Shown piece by piece: positions 37,554 through 48,454 of a stretch of DNA of 64,000 bases (its first letter is position 1; each line of letters starts with the position of its first letter). This DNA comes from Dermatemys mawii (taxonomy: Eukaryota > Chordata > Testudines > Dermatemydidae), in contig ML677385.1 of the NCBI GenBank assembly GCA_007922305.1, positions 8,272,336 through 8,336,335 on the forward strand, read 5' to 3'. The notes below the pieces were generated by a model. The model was not told where the DNA came from. It saw only the letters and a list, made by a program, of their open reading frames with translations, and did no database searches. The position numbers and the translations under genes were made by a program.

Positions 37554-37881
37554 AGTGGAAATTAGACATGGGGAAGACCCATTATTCCGTTTAGTTTATT
37601 TTGTAGCGCTTTATCCAGGCCATATTAATTATAGAAATTAACATTGCATACTCTGGGAATGTTTGATCACATATGTATTGGATAAGCCTTGTTCTCTGAT
37701 GGTTTTATTTATTTTATATTTGGGTCAAACCTAGGCTATGGTATCCTACTCAGGTCTAAGGAGACAAAGCATGCCCAATCCTGGAACACAGACACAATAC
37801 AGCTATCCAAAGACCTCCAACAATACCCATGGAAAGAAGACTGAATAGGCTACACAGCTAATGAAGCAGGCTGTCCTACAA

Positions 37882-38015
37882 GCAGCATAGTGTAGTGGAA
37901 TCGGCATAAAATTGGGAGTAACGCTTGAGTTCTAAGTCTGATTCTGACACTGATTTTCTGAGTTCCTTAGGGGATTCAGTCTACCCAATCCTCAGTTTTC
38001 CCATCTGCAACTGTT
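37882..38015 (+). mobile_element. tRNA-derived SINE (MIR/CORE-like)
   Basis: Head GCATAGTGTAGTGGAATC, a diverged B-box region TTGAGTTCTAAGTCTGATTC, then the CCTCAGTTTTCCCATCTG tail motif. Old, sense-oriented relative to CFAP47. Confidence 0.7.
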
Positions 38016-39931
38016 TATAATTATTTTGACAGAATTCAATTTTTATTTTTTAATAATTTCAGTGGGTGATATTGATATTTATTTTTAAGATTTCCCCCCT
38101 ATTTTTAGTGTTCACAGTTCCATGAAATTACAAGTTTTAAGCATTTTTGATCAATTTAAACGTTCATTCACGGGAAATTATGGGAGGTGTCAGACAATTA
38201 TTTAATGACAGCAGACAGATTCAAAAAAGTTAAAACTTTAAAACACAGATTGTCAGCATCCACATCTAAATATACAAAATAAATATTCTTAATCAAAATA
38301 TATTACCTCCCCCACATTATCCTTAAATCAAAGTTCTCAAGCAGCGTTTTTCTTACTTTGCCACCCTGTAAATTTCATTTGTTATCAATGGAAATTTCTT
38401 TTTTCCTTGGTTTGTGTTTGTTAGGTGAAAACAACATTTACAGATAATCTAATCCTTTCAAGTCTATTTATAACATTTATAACCCAACAATGATGTGGTG
38501 AGGATCATTTAATACTTGTTCAGCACAGGAAATGCATAAAGTACTATATAAATGCTAATTACCTTTAGTAATAAAACCCATGTTACTGGAAGTTGGAGAG
38601 AGGAGAGGATTCTATGTCATCTTGGTTGTTTTTTTTTTTTTTTTTGAAGTGTAGGGGAGAGGGAGACATGTTAGGATCCCTGGTTATTGACCCCCTTCCT
38701 CTTCCCCCCTTCCCCAAAAGCAGCTATGTAGGTGTTACTGCAGCCATAGATCACAAAGTAGAGAAAAAGGGGGACTATCATCTGCACAAGCCTGGGGGAC
38801 TGTCATCTGCACCAGTCCATTCTTTTAGCCTGGTACAGAGCCTGGTCATGCTATTCCAACCCCATTAGAAGACCTCACAGTTAGGACATTTTGTAGTAAA
38901 CCAGGCCTGAGTTTAAGGGCAAAAGGCAACAGAAACCTATGTCAATTCATTGATCTAATTAGTTGCAGAGGAAATAATTGAAAGATGCTTACTACATGGA
39001 CACACACACACACACACACACACGCGTAATGACAGGAAGGATAGTACTGAAGTGAGAGAGGAAATGCCTCTAAAAATGAAGGCACTTTAGGCAGAGATAT
39101 TGAAGAAATGACTTTAAGATCCTGCCTAGCCACACACATATATACAGGAAATGACTGCAATCATAATTCTGCCTTGACAATCACAGATCGATATAGGAGA
39201 TAAGAGAGCACCGAAGCTTTGACATGCACATAAGAATGAACTAACTACATGATCAATGCCTATATGAGGTAATTAACTACATGATCAATGCTGTTTGAGC
39301 ATTCATATATGGGATGACAGGAAGAACCATGCTGCTTTAATAAACACAAGCAATACAGGAGACGACTGCTGATTAGACACAGAAATATATACTATACAAC
39401 TAGATGATGTCTGGTGGGGTCACTGCTGCATACATAGAAATACACAGAGATAGAGAATGTCATGTTAAATTCATGTAAAGACTCCTAAACTAGAGTTTGC
39501 AATACGACTCCATAGTTCCACTTTCCGTAACACAGCTACAAAAGTAGGACTCAAGGTATTAACTAAATTGACCCAGCCGAAATCACCAAAATGTAGAATA
39601 TTATTACAAGAGCCACAATTAAATTCTAGTGTATAAATAAACCTAGCAAATCCATTCATTCCTTTCATTCCCATCATGCTGTGTCAAAGCAACATATGTG
39701 ACTGTTATTCACTCTAAAAAGAAATGCGGAGATCACCTAGCGGGCTAAGTTGTGTGTCTTTTTTAGTGCACTGCCCTTAGGTCATAAAATAAGTCTTGTG
39801 ACTTTCAGGCATCCTACATGGAGAACAACGAATGGCATTCTAATTAAAAGCATTGTGTTCAAGAACTATTACATATTTCAAGGTATTAGGCCATGACGGC
39901 TTTGTATCAGATCTCTCCTCTTTGTTTTCAG
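38016..39931. other. CFAP47 last intron, distal part
   Basis: AT-rich. Holds a poly-T run at 38630-38645, a 25-bp imperfect tandem duplication (GGGGGACTRTCATCTGCAC) at 38769-38817, and (CA)n at 39000-39023. It ends with the acceptor TTTGTTTTCAG. Confidence 0.65.
39000..39023. repeat. (CA)n microsatellite
   Basis: About 12 uninterrupted CA units followed by CGCG. Confidence 0.95.
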
Positions 39932-40141
39932 ACAGCATCAATGCAATGGACATATGCGATCAATGGACTGCCTCCACAGACCACACCACCTACTGCGTCA
40001 GCAAAAGTAGTTTCTACTAGTGGTTACATGAGATCAGCCACAGTTCGACAGCGCAACTTTTTACGTGAAAATCTGAAGTTAATTACCACTGGCGTATCCT
40101 CCCCTATCAAAGGTGCACCACTGGTCTTAAGAACAAAATAA
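39932..40141 (+). CDS. CFAP47: CFAP47 terminal coding exon with stop
   Basis: Encodes the last 69 residues: TASMQWTYAINGLPPQTTPP, a Ser/Thr-rich linker, the basic segment YMRSATVRQRNFLRENLKLI, and the C-terminus SSPIKGAPLVLRTK, then TAA at 40139-40141. The QWTYAINGLPP strand closes the last Ig-like unit and the remainder is a basic tail, as I recall for CFAP47 orthologues. The acceptor CTTTGTTTTCAG is strong and phase 0, matching the phase-0 donor at 24074. Its low GC and lack of a downstream donor before the UTR support it as the final exon. Confidence 0.93.
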   Translation, partial: TASMQWTYAINGLPPQTTPPTASAKVVSTSGYMRSATVRQRNFLRENLKLITTGVSSPIKGAPLVLRTK

Positions 40142-40189
40142 AATATATTTGTCTTAATTTACCATCCATGGAAAAGTAATCTTTTGTGA

Positions 40190-40195
40190 AATAAA
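40190..40195 (+). terminator. Proximal poly(A) signal AATAAA
   Basis: Canonical hexamer 49 nt after the CFAP47 stop codon; the downstream region is T-rich (TTATTTT) but lacks a clear GT-rich element. Confidence 0.6.
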
Positions 40196-41680
40196 TTATA
40201 AAGACCCAAGGAAGACTTATTTTAAAATTATACATAATGTCTTGTTATTTTAAAACAAATCCTGCTTTGATGGTGGCAGTGGGGAACTAAAAGTATTTCT
40301 TTCTGTCTTAAAGAAAAGTGTGTCTGGTGAAAAAGGGGCCCTAGTCCTCAAGGTTAGTTCAGTGTTATTTGTTTGGTAGCACACTTATAGTAAAAAATTA
40401 GAGAGTTACTAGTGAAAAGTCTGTCACATTTCTAGAGCTTTATGATGTTCCTTTCTCAGCCAGATGTAGTATTCGAAGTTTCTTATCTTTACTCATAAAA
40501 TTAATGTGTCTTGAATTAGGTTTTAAGGGTTTTTCTATTATAAGACTTCATCTTAAGTTTACCTAAAGTTTGAGTTTTTAGGAGTGTTACAATAGATGCA
40601 TATATTTTTTCAATGGAAAATACAAAAGGATTTTAGATTTGTACTAGGAGATACATTTATATTTAAGAATCATAAAAATTAGTTTATAGCATAGCAGTGA
40701 ATTCCTTTAATTTGGGCAAAATAGATTTGGAAAAAAGTTAAGGTTTGGGGGCTTTGGGCTAATGCTGGGCTTACTAAAGCACTTCACAGTTTTAGTAAGG
40801 TTTTAATAGGGGACACTATTAGTGCTCTGTCAGTCACTCGGCACTATATCCATCCAAAAATAAACAAGTCAGCCTCTGATTTCTTTCAAGATAAAGCACT
40901 TACACAGAGTTTGTAGCACACTGATAAAGGTAAAGTGGTTCACACAGCATATGATCATAGCCTGAATAGTTTTCCAATTCTAATGCTCTGGGAAATGTGG
41001 AGTATTTCACTGAATTTAAATCTCCCTGCATTATACAAGCTGAGAATCCTGATTTTAATCCACTCTGAAACATTTCAAAAACTTACATTACTATACACAA
41101 AAACAAGGGGGCAGGGAAGGCAGGAAAAAAGGGGAAGAGCTGTAAACAGGGAAGTAAAACTCCTCTATGTTAAGCAAGTTTTCTACACATCCATTCAAAA
41201 CATACTGTACTAATTCCAAAATCAAAACTACATGAAAAATTAGGATGGCTGTTCAGATTTTATTTCCTTTATAAAACAGTAAGTTTTAAACTAGAACTGT
41301 CAGTCACGCTGTACTTCCATGTATAATCAAGAATGATTAATTAAAGAGAGAGTTTGGTGTTGCAGTCTGTAGATTGTCTTTGCGCCTGGATGTAACATGG
41401 GAGATAATGTCCATGTAATCTTTGTTTGAAAGGAACTATTTGGCAAATGACCTCGATTCTTCAAGGGCTTTTTTTATTCATCTGCACTGTCGAGACTTTT
41501 TATTCTTAATAGATTGCTAACTGTAACTATTCCCTTGTTTTCAAAGGTGTGATTTAGATACAGAATACAAAATAATGTGGTAAGTATAAGTGTTTTACTG
41601 GCAGGTGTATGGAATGACCATCATTACTCAGGACTGGTGAAACTATGAATGACTTCTGTAAGTCAGTGCAAAAAAGCACC

Positions 41681-41686
41681 AATAAA
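41681..41686 (+). terminator. Distal poly(A) signal AATAAA
   Basis: Canonical hexamer followed at 13-14 nt by a CA cleavage context and immediately by GTGTGTTAAATGTGTTTTGT, a textbook GT-rich downstream element. Stronger on sequence grounds than the proximal site. Confidence 0.72.
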
Positions 41687-42029
41687 ATCTTTTTACCACA
41701 GTGTGTTAAATGTGTTTTGTTTACACCATATATTTTATAGAAATGCTATCATGAAAACGTTTCAGACTGTTATATAATAGTTATTACTACTTTTTAATCT
41801 ATCGGTTTAAATTCAATGGGCCTGATTCTGACATGACACTGGTATAAAATCAAGAGTAACTCCATGACCATGAAGTTACATAAGCATAGACTAGACCTGG
41901 CCTTGTGGATTCAAATGTAGAGGTAGAAAAAGATAAATTACTATTCCTAAAAGGTATCTAAAATAGGGATTTTACTTATAAAGATGTTGCAGTTGTGAGG
42001 TGAGCTGCCAGGCCTAGAGGTGTTACTAT

Positions 42030-42339
42030 GGGCTTGTCTCAGTGGATCGATGCTACGGCGATCAATCCACCAGGTGGGTGGGGAAGGGCAGAAAGGGGGG
42101 TCGATTTAGTGGGTCTAGCGAAAAGCCGCTAAATTGACCGCTGATCACTCTCCCATTGTCTCTGATACTCCACCGGAACTAGAAGCCTAAGGTAAGGTGA
42201 CAGGAGAGTTTCTCCTGTCAACCCAGCGTGCGTAGATACTGCAATAAGTCAGCCTAAGGTACATCAATACTAGCCACATTATTCACATAGCTGGAGTTGC
42301 ATAACTTAGGTCAACTTAAACCCGTAGTGTAGACCTGCC
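42030..42339. mobile_element. Harbinger-like MITE, diverged
   Basis: Ends GGGCTTGTCTCAGTGGATC and GTAGTGTAGACCTGCC are degenerate inverted repeats similar to the 48455-48741 element. An internal short hairpin is formed by GTGGATCGATGC and GCGATCAATCCAC. Flanks are not clear duplicates, so borders are approximate. Confidence 0.6.
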
Positions 42340-43149
42340 TTGTATCTCATTTGGAAACCTAAGATCTGTCTCCATAGTAAAATGAAATGTGTATGTGGCA
42401 GGGAGAAATTTAAATTTAAATTTGCCATTGATTCAGGACTGATTATTAGCCTTTTTCAAGGCCTGCTTTTACCTGAACAAAACATTTTTTTAAGTGACAG
42501 CTGTTTGCAAGATATTCAAAGTGTGTGAAAATGTAATTCTGGCAGAGATGGATTAGTGGGCAAAGTGCAGATGAGGTAATCAAAAGTGAAAATAAATACA
42601 GTTCACTCTAGGTTACAGAAACAAAGGAATTTATTCAATGATTATTTTGTAAACGTGATGTTTATTTAACAAGGCTAATCTGTACATATGGCATAAGCAC
42701 CACCATACACACACAGAGACCATAAAGCTGACTTCACAGCTATGTTCTATACAGTGCTTCAGTGTAATGCATTTTGTAGTTATATTAAAATTTCCTTCCT
42801 GGAAATCCTGAACTAGTTTATAGATTTTCCACGTATTCAAATTTACTCATAGGTTACACACAAGCAGCCATTTGCCTTGCTTGATGTTACTTGTCATAGT
42901 ATCTAACACAGTAAAAGAGCTGAGGCCAACTTTTTTGCAACAAAAAATCATTTGTTTTCTGGTAGCATCAACAATATGATAGGTAACATAGCAACAGTCT
43001 ATCTAATCTAATAAGGAGTTTCCTTACACTTCCCAGTTTAGCATTTTCTATATCCAGAGGTGATGTGATAAAAATTAGCTATTGGTAATAAATAGGGACT
43101 ACTTTCCTCTGTATATAATCAAGGAGTGTGAAACCAGTAGTGTTTACAA

Positions 43150-43920
43150 TAGGGCTTTCAAGCGATTAAAAAAATTAATAATGATTAATCGCACTCTTAA
43201 ATAATAATAGAATACCATTTATTTAAATATTTTGGATGTTTTCTACATTTTCAAATACATTGATTTCAATTACAACACAGAATACAAAGTATACAGTGCT
43301 CACTTTCTATTTATTTTTTTAATACAAATATTTGCACTGTAAAAAACAAAATAAATAGTATATTTCAATTCACCTAATACAAGTACTGTAGTACAATCTC
43401 TTTATCCTGAAAGTTGAATTTACAAATATCAAATCATGTACAAAAAATACTGCATTTAAAAATAAAACAATGTAATGTAAATTCAGAGCATTCATCGGCA
43501 GCCTTTGGCACGTGGCTCATTAGATGTGTTTGTCTAAAAGATTGGTTGAACAAGGAGTAGGACTGAGTGGACCTACAGTCTCCAAAGTATTACATTGTTT
43601 TGTTGTTTCAGTGCAGTTATGTAACAAAAAAAAATCTACATTTGTAAGTTACACTTTTGCAATAGAGATTGCACTACAGTACTTGTATGAGATGAACTGA
43701 AAAATACTATTTCTTTCATTTATCATTTTTCGAGTGCACACCTTATTCTGTGTTGTAATTGAAATCAACATATTTGAAAATGTAGAAAAACATCCAAAAT
43801 ATTTAATACATTTCAATAGGTATTCTGTTGTTTAACAGTGTGATTAATCATGATTAATTTTTTAATCATAGTTAATTTGAGTTAATCACATGCGTTTACT
43901 GTGATTAATTGACAGCCCTA
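43150..43920. mobile_element. Foldback hAT element
   Basis: 771 bp, ends TAGGGCTTTCAAGCGATTAA and TTAATTGACAGCCCTA, perfect 8-bp duplication GTTTACAA at 43142-43149 and 43921-43928. The two halves are long inverted repeats (about 300 nt each): the left AAGTACTGTAGTACAATCTC block at about 43380 reappears inverted near 43665-43685, and further matched blocks extend to the ends. The centre (about 43480-43620) is single-copy. No transposase. Related to 9899-10443. Confidence 0.92.
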
Positions 43921-43933
43921 GTTTACAAGTGTC

Positions 43934-44254
43934 CTAGTATTGTACATTGAAATTCCCAGAAAGGGTGCCAAAAGGTTTTCTGAGTAGATCAGTATTACTT
44001 TTTATAAGCTCTCTATAAAGAATTTCACTAGGCCAATGTAGCTTCTTCATGGTGAAGGTTGTTAAAAGGAAGCTGGCACCTGAAATGACGCACACAAAAT
44101 GCTGCTTTTGCTCCTTCAGCTTGGAGAGCAAAGCTGTTAGACCTACAATTGTAAGAATACAAGCAAGCAAAAATTTGGAGCTAGATGGCCCCCCAAAAGC
44201 AATTGCTGTAGGGGCTTTGTTTCTTAGCCCTAAGTCCTCAGAACTGTAGAGCAC
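43934..44254 (-). CDS. Unidentified 106-codon open frame (doubtful gene)
   Basis: I do not recognise this product. The frame starts MLYSSEDLGLRNKAPTA and continues through a hydrophobic stretch FLLACILTIVGLTALLSKL that could be one membrane helix, a second less hydrophobic stretch (FVCVISGASFLLTTF), and a basic C-terminal half (MKKLHWPSEILYRELIKSN). About the first 15 codons fall inside the Harbinger-like MITE beginning near 44211, so that start cannot be ancestral. If anything here was coding, the remaining ~90 codons are an exon or retrocopy remnant. No clear acceptor, promoter or downstream poly(A) signal was found. A chance frame is quite possible. Confidence 0.2.
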   Translation of the reverse strand: MLYSSEDLGLRNKAPTAIAFGGPSSSKFLLACILTIVGLTALLSKLKEQKQHFVCVISGASFLLTTFTMKKLHWPSEILYRELIKSNTDLLRKPFGTLSGNFNVQY

Positions 44255-44918
44255 TTTGGGTTCGGAGTGTAGAGCACTTCGGAGAGCACACTAGGGAAAG
44301 CGCTCCAGTCTGTCTGCACTGACAGCTGCAAGCGCACTGGTGTTGCCACGTTTGCAGTGGCATTGGAAGTGGTGCATTATGGGCAGCTATCCCAGCGTTC
44401 AAGTGGTTGCAGCGTGCTTTTCAAATGAGGCGGGTGGGGTGTAGTGTGTATGTGGGGGGAAGAGAGAGAGTGGGGTTTTGGAGTGCTGCAAGTGTGTCAG
44501 CACTCTATCTTGTAAGTTCAAACCCTCTTTCCCCCCTGTCTCTCACTCACTCAGTAAATGTTTGCTTTGCCCAGTTGCAGATAAGCAGCTGCTGTCTGAA
44601 ACGGAGCTCTGAAAAGGCACTTCCGCATTCCTGTGGCAATTTCACAACAAAGGGAAGAGAGACCATTTGGCTTAAGGAGATTATGGGGATTTCCGGAGGT
44701 CAACCAGAGCGCACTAATGTAACTCCTCGGCCACACTGATGCTGAAACGTCTCACCCAATACGCAACAGCTGTTAATGCTCTCAGGGAGGTGGAGTACTA
44801 GGAGCGCTCCAGCCAGGGAGTCAAAACACTCTACGTGCCTTTCCAGTGTGAACAGGGAGTAAGGCAAAGCGCTTTGGGAGGCTTTATTGCAGTATAAAAT
44901 GCCAGTGTAGCGAAGCCC
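44211..44918. mobile_element. Harbinger-like non-autonomous element
   Basis: Ends GGGGCTTTGTTTC and GTAGCGAAGCCC are weak inverted repeats; both flanks read GTA (44208-44210, 44919-44921). The interior includes GGTGCATTATGGGCAGCTAT, a block I associate with turtle Harbinger-derived repeats, and a GA-rich tract at 44460-44472. No intact frame. Border placement is uncertain by a base or two. Confidence 0.6.
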
Positions 44919-44924
44919 GTAGCT

Positions 44925-45775
44925 CCTGAGGATGTCTCAGTACCGGATGTTACCGGTGCCTCTCTGTCCAAGGTTCTCAGTGCCGTCAGTACCAGGGCAG
45001 ATTTTTTTTTGCCAGGAGACAGCTCCTTTTCTGGGGGATCGCTCTGTGGTGATGATTGCAGCTGACATTTTGTCGCTTTCCCAGGTACAAGATCCTTAGC
45101 CACAGTTTGGGTGGAGCCCTTGTCTCAGACTGTTGGACCAGGAGGAGTCCTGGACTCTGGGTCGGAGGCTGGCCTGAGGGATTTCACCCTCATTAATAAT
45201 TTTAGTTGGAGGCCCCTGGCTTTCAATGTCCTGACAGATACTACAGAAGTGTCCACACTGCAAGAAATTATGTGGGTTTCCCCGAGACAGCAGAGGTATT
45301 GATCATGACCATCCAATACAGGAATTGATAGCCTGCAGGTCAGGCAGCGTTTAAGGCTGGGGAAGCCAGGCATGCTTGAGGAGGTTCAGGGCTATAGAGA
45401 AACAGCCACAGTTCAGTCACCATCAGTGGAGACTCACTGGTAGTGAGGGGAAGTTAATTTTTTTTTCCCCAAGGGGGTGAGTCAGGACAGGGAATGGAAG
45501 AAAATTAACAAAAGGGATAAATAAAAGTAGGAATATAAGCAATTTACAAAATAGATGGGGGAGGGGTGCTGCTGTCGCTCCGGCTCAAGCGAAAGACAGT
45601 GGAGAAGGAACTCAGCGATGGTTGGCTACTCATGCTAAGTAGCTGTTCGGAGCAGCACAAGACTGCTATCATGCATATGCAGCCAACCAGGGCACTGCTA
45701 CTACAAATCTCCGATTACAAGTGCAGGGCATCAAGACAACTGAAGTGGAGCAACCAAAGGGACACTCCTTGAAGA
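44925..45775. repeat. Unclassified interspersed repeat
   Basis: Sequence with CGGTGCCTCTCTGTCC / CAGTGCCGTCAGTACC blocks near the left end and AGTGGAGCAACCAAAGGGAC near the right end, which I recognise as recurring together in turtle genomic DNA. A T8-9 run at 45001 and a T-rich run at 45460 interrupt it. The class (retroelement UTR or DNA element) cannot be told by eye. Short frames inside are not credible genes. Confidence 0.5.
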
Positions 45776-46895
45776 ATAACATTCAGATCCACATTCGGCA
45801 ACCCTTACTGAGACAAAACTGCCATCCATTTCAGTGCAGATTTTGCCTGACTAAGGAGATTTGAAGAGATAAAGACTGCCTATGGGGTGGGGATCAGGGA
45901 AAGAGCACATCAGTGCCTATGGGCCCACAAAGAGCTCTCTCTTTCAAGGCAGCTGGGGAAAGTATCCTTCTGAGGAAGGTCTTTGGGATCCAAGCTGGGT
46001 TTGCAGAGGATATAATGCTGAGCCAACAATGTTCCAGGCTGAGTGAAATGACACTGCAGCAGCCAAATCTCTACATTTAAAAAAAAAACAAAAAAATCTT
46101 TGATCCCAAACCTCAACTGTCTTTAAAATGGTAACTTTGCTTTTTCACTCACATAGAGTAAGCAACTAAAAAAATCCATATGTAAATAAGACCTTAACAG
46201 GCAGGCCTAACATTTAGAGTCAAAAAGATGAACTCACTGGTTTTGCCTTGGTATTTATCTGCCTGAAAGAGAGATTTAATACTTGCATTTCTCCCTGCAG
46301 ACACATCTCGCCCGAAAATAAATGACTGAACAGTGTCTTACTGCTGACACAGATCACAGTTTGTTGCTAATGGAATGTTAACTGCTTTTTAAATAACTTT
46401 GAATAAATCTGCTGATCCATAAAAGATTCATCTAAAAGGAATCCAATTCATCTCCTGCCTCTGCCACTTCCACTGACGTGAAACATATTCTTCCATATTT
46501 TACCTTCTTTCAGCCATTGTAGCCCTGATGGGACACCTGGCTTGTAACAGGATATTTTAATTGGGAGACCATGGCACATTAATAACTCAGCAAGGTCACA
46601 GTGTGAAAGGCAGCTGCTATCCAGAAAGAGTCGGGGAGAGACAGAGGACAATCTCTCAAGCACATTCTTTGGTGCAAAATTTCTCTGCATCTTGCAAAGC
46701 ATCCAGACTATGGGATCTGAAAGGAAAGATGGAGAGAGAAATGAAACAGTACAGTCAACAGAGAAGGCAATTTTCCGAGTGCCTGTCCGCCTGTGTTATC
46801 CAAGAGACACAGATAGCGCTAGGCTCACACATAAACGTTGGCATGGGCATGATGAACATTGCCACGTCTAATGTTTAGATTCCTGGAAAAAAATC
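45776..46895. other. Intergenic, no feature recognised
   Basis: Includes an A-rich run near 46079-46097. A 105-codon frame at 46561-46878 shows no recognisable domain and lacks gene context. Confidence 0.5.
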
Positions 46896-47894
46896 GCTGG
46901 GATTCACAAAGCTTGGGTTAGGCACCCTGTACAATGCATGTGGAGTGACAGGTGCCTCACAATGGAATTCACAAAAATGGCACACTAGGTGGCTCCTTGC
47001 CTAAGCTAGCCAATGGGAGATGCCAAACAGAGGTGTGTGTAAAGCCCGGCCCCCACTCTCAGAGGTGGGCGTCTCAGCCCAGGCTCCAGGGATGTGCCTC
47101 CCACCACTTGGGGTCCTCAGATGCAAATCCTCTCTGAGTTAGGTACCTAGGCTGTTTGGTGGGGTGGTGTTTTTTAAGAAGGTATGTGAGAGCGACTCTG
47201 TAGCCTGAGAGTTAGAACGTTCAACACAGGAGACCCAGGATCCAGTCCCCCTGCTCCAATTCCTTTAAAAAAAATATTTATCTACTGCAAAACAGCTTCA
47301 ACAGGAGAGACCGAGAGACCCCACATCAGAATAGCCCCTAGTCCAGCGGCCTGGGTCCATACCTGAGAGGTCACAGATCACTGTTCAAATCCTTTCTTCC
47401 CATGAGGTGGAGCGGGGACTTCAATCCGGGGTCTCCCACACCCCATAGAAGTACCCTTAACACTAGGCTAAAAGTGATGAGGGAGATGGTCAAACTCCTC
47501 CTCTCCCTCTCCCCTTAGGGTAAGCTTCGCTATAGGAACCTGGGCCAGTAGACCAGCTCTGAGCACCCTTACTGGATTGGGTCCCACAGGCAAGTTAGGC
47601 GGAGGAATATCTATTCCTCCTCCCCCTCCCAGTCATGAATTGTTTCGGGGCATAGGCACCTGGATGCTTGGTGTGGGACTTATGCAGAGTCAGAAACTTA
47701 GGCATCTAGAGAATTGTATTGCAAAAATAAGGTGCTGAGGGAACTCGTATTGTAAAAATTGAGGGTGCCGAGTCAGTTTAGGTGCCTACAAGGTTTGACA
47801 GCAGTAGTTCTGTGACTTGCAGTGGGGTCAGATTCTGGGATTTAGATGCCAAAATAGACAGCTTGGTGACTAAGTCCTTTTGTGAATCCAGCCC
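46896..47894. mobile_element. ~1 kb element with palindromic tRNA-like unit, TIR GGATTCACAAA
   Basis: Imperfect inverted ends: GCTGGGATTCACAAAG and its counterpart CTTTTGTGAATCCAGCCC. Shares the linker ACAGCTTCAACAGGAGAGA and a head-to-head tRNA-like pair (sense about 47337-47390, antisense about 47408-47478: TCAATCCGGGGTCTCCCACA) with the copy at 11291-12350. A further single tRNA-like unit lies at about 47190-47255. No clear target duplication. Confidence 0.7.
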
Positions 47895-48454
47895 ATAGAG
47901 CAGTTTTCCACTGCTTCCTTACTCTGTGGTAGTTATTTTAGCACAGCGAATGCTAAAATGCTACCAAAATGGCACAAGTGTGACTACATAGGGTGAATGC
48001 GGCAAAGGAGAATCAGGCACCATGAAGTGAAATTCTGCCATTCTTCAGATCAATGTTGCCACCTGCATGAGGAGAACACAAATCTGTACAAGAATCAAAC
48101 GGTTCAATCTTTCAATTAAATATGATTCTGGTTTTGGGAATGATATTGCTGTGAGCTGCTCGTATACAGTGTACATAACTTTGTTATGAAGAAGGCATAC
48201 CCAGCGAATAGTAGCCATGACCATTTTAAATCCTGAATAAAAGTAAATATTCCAGGTTTCTCAACTCCACTTGTACACAATCTTAGTACTGCCCAGGTAC
48301 CACATGTGGTACTAAAACAGAAGATTGATCACTGCACTTGGTAGTCCCCATAGATGAAAAAGCAAACATGAGAGGCACACACTGGATGTACATTTCAAGT
48401 GGGCTTTTGAATTCTGGAGAATGTTCCATGTGAAGAAAAATTACTGTCAGTCTA

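Larger units (their letters stand above)
40142..41702 (+). other. CFAP47: CFAP47 3' UTR (extent inferred)
   Basis: Non-coding AT-rich sequence directly after the stop codon, free of recognisable transposons, unlike the flanking DNA. Two AATAAA signals allow a short (about 70 nt) and a long (about 1.55 kb) UTR. Absence of repeats through to 41702 favours use of the distal site. Confidence 0.6.
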
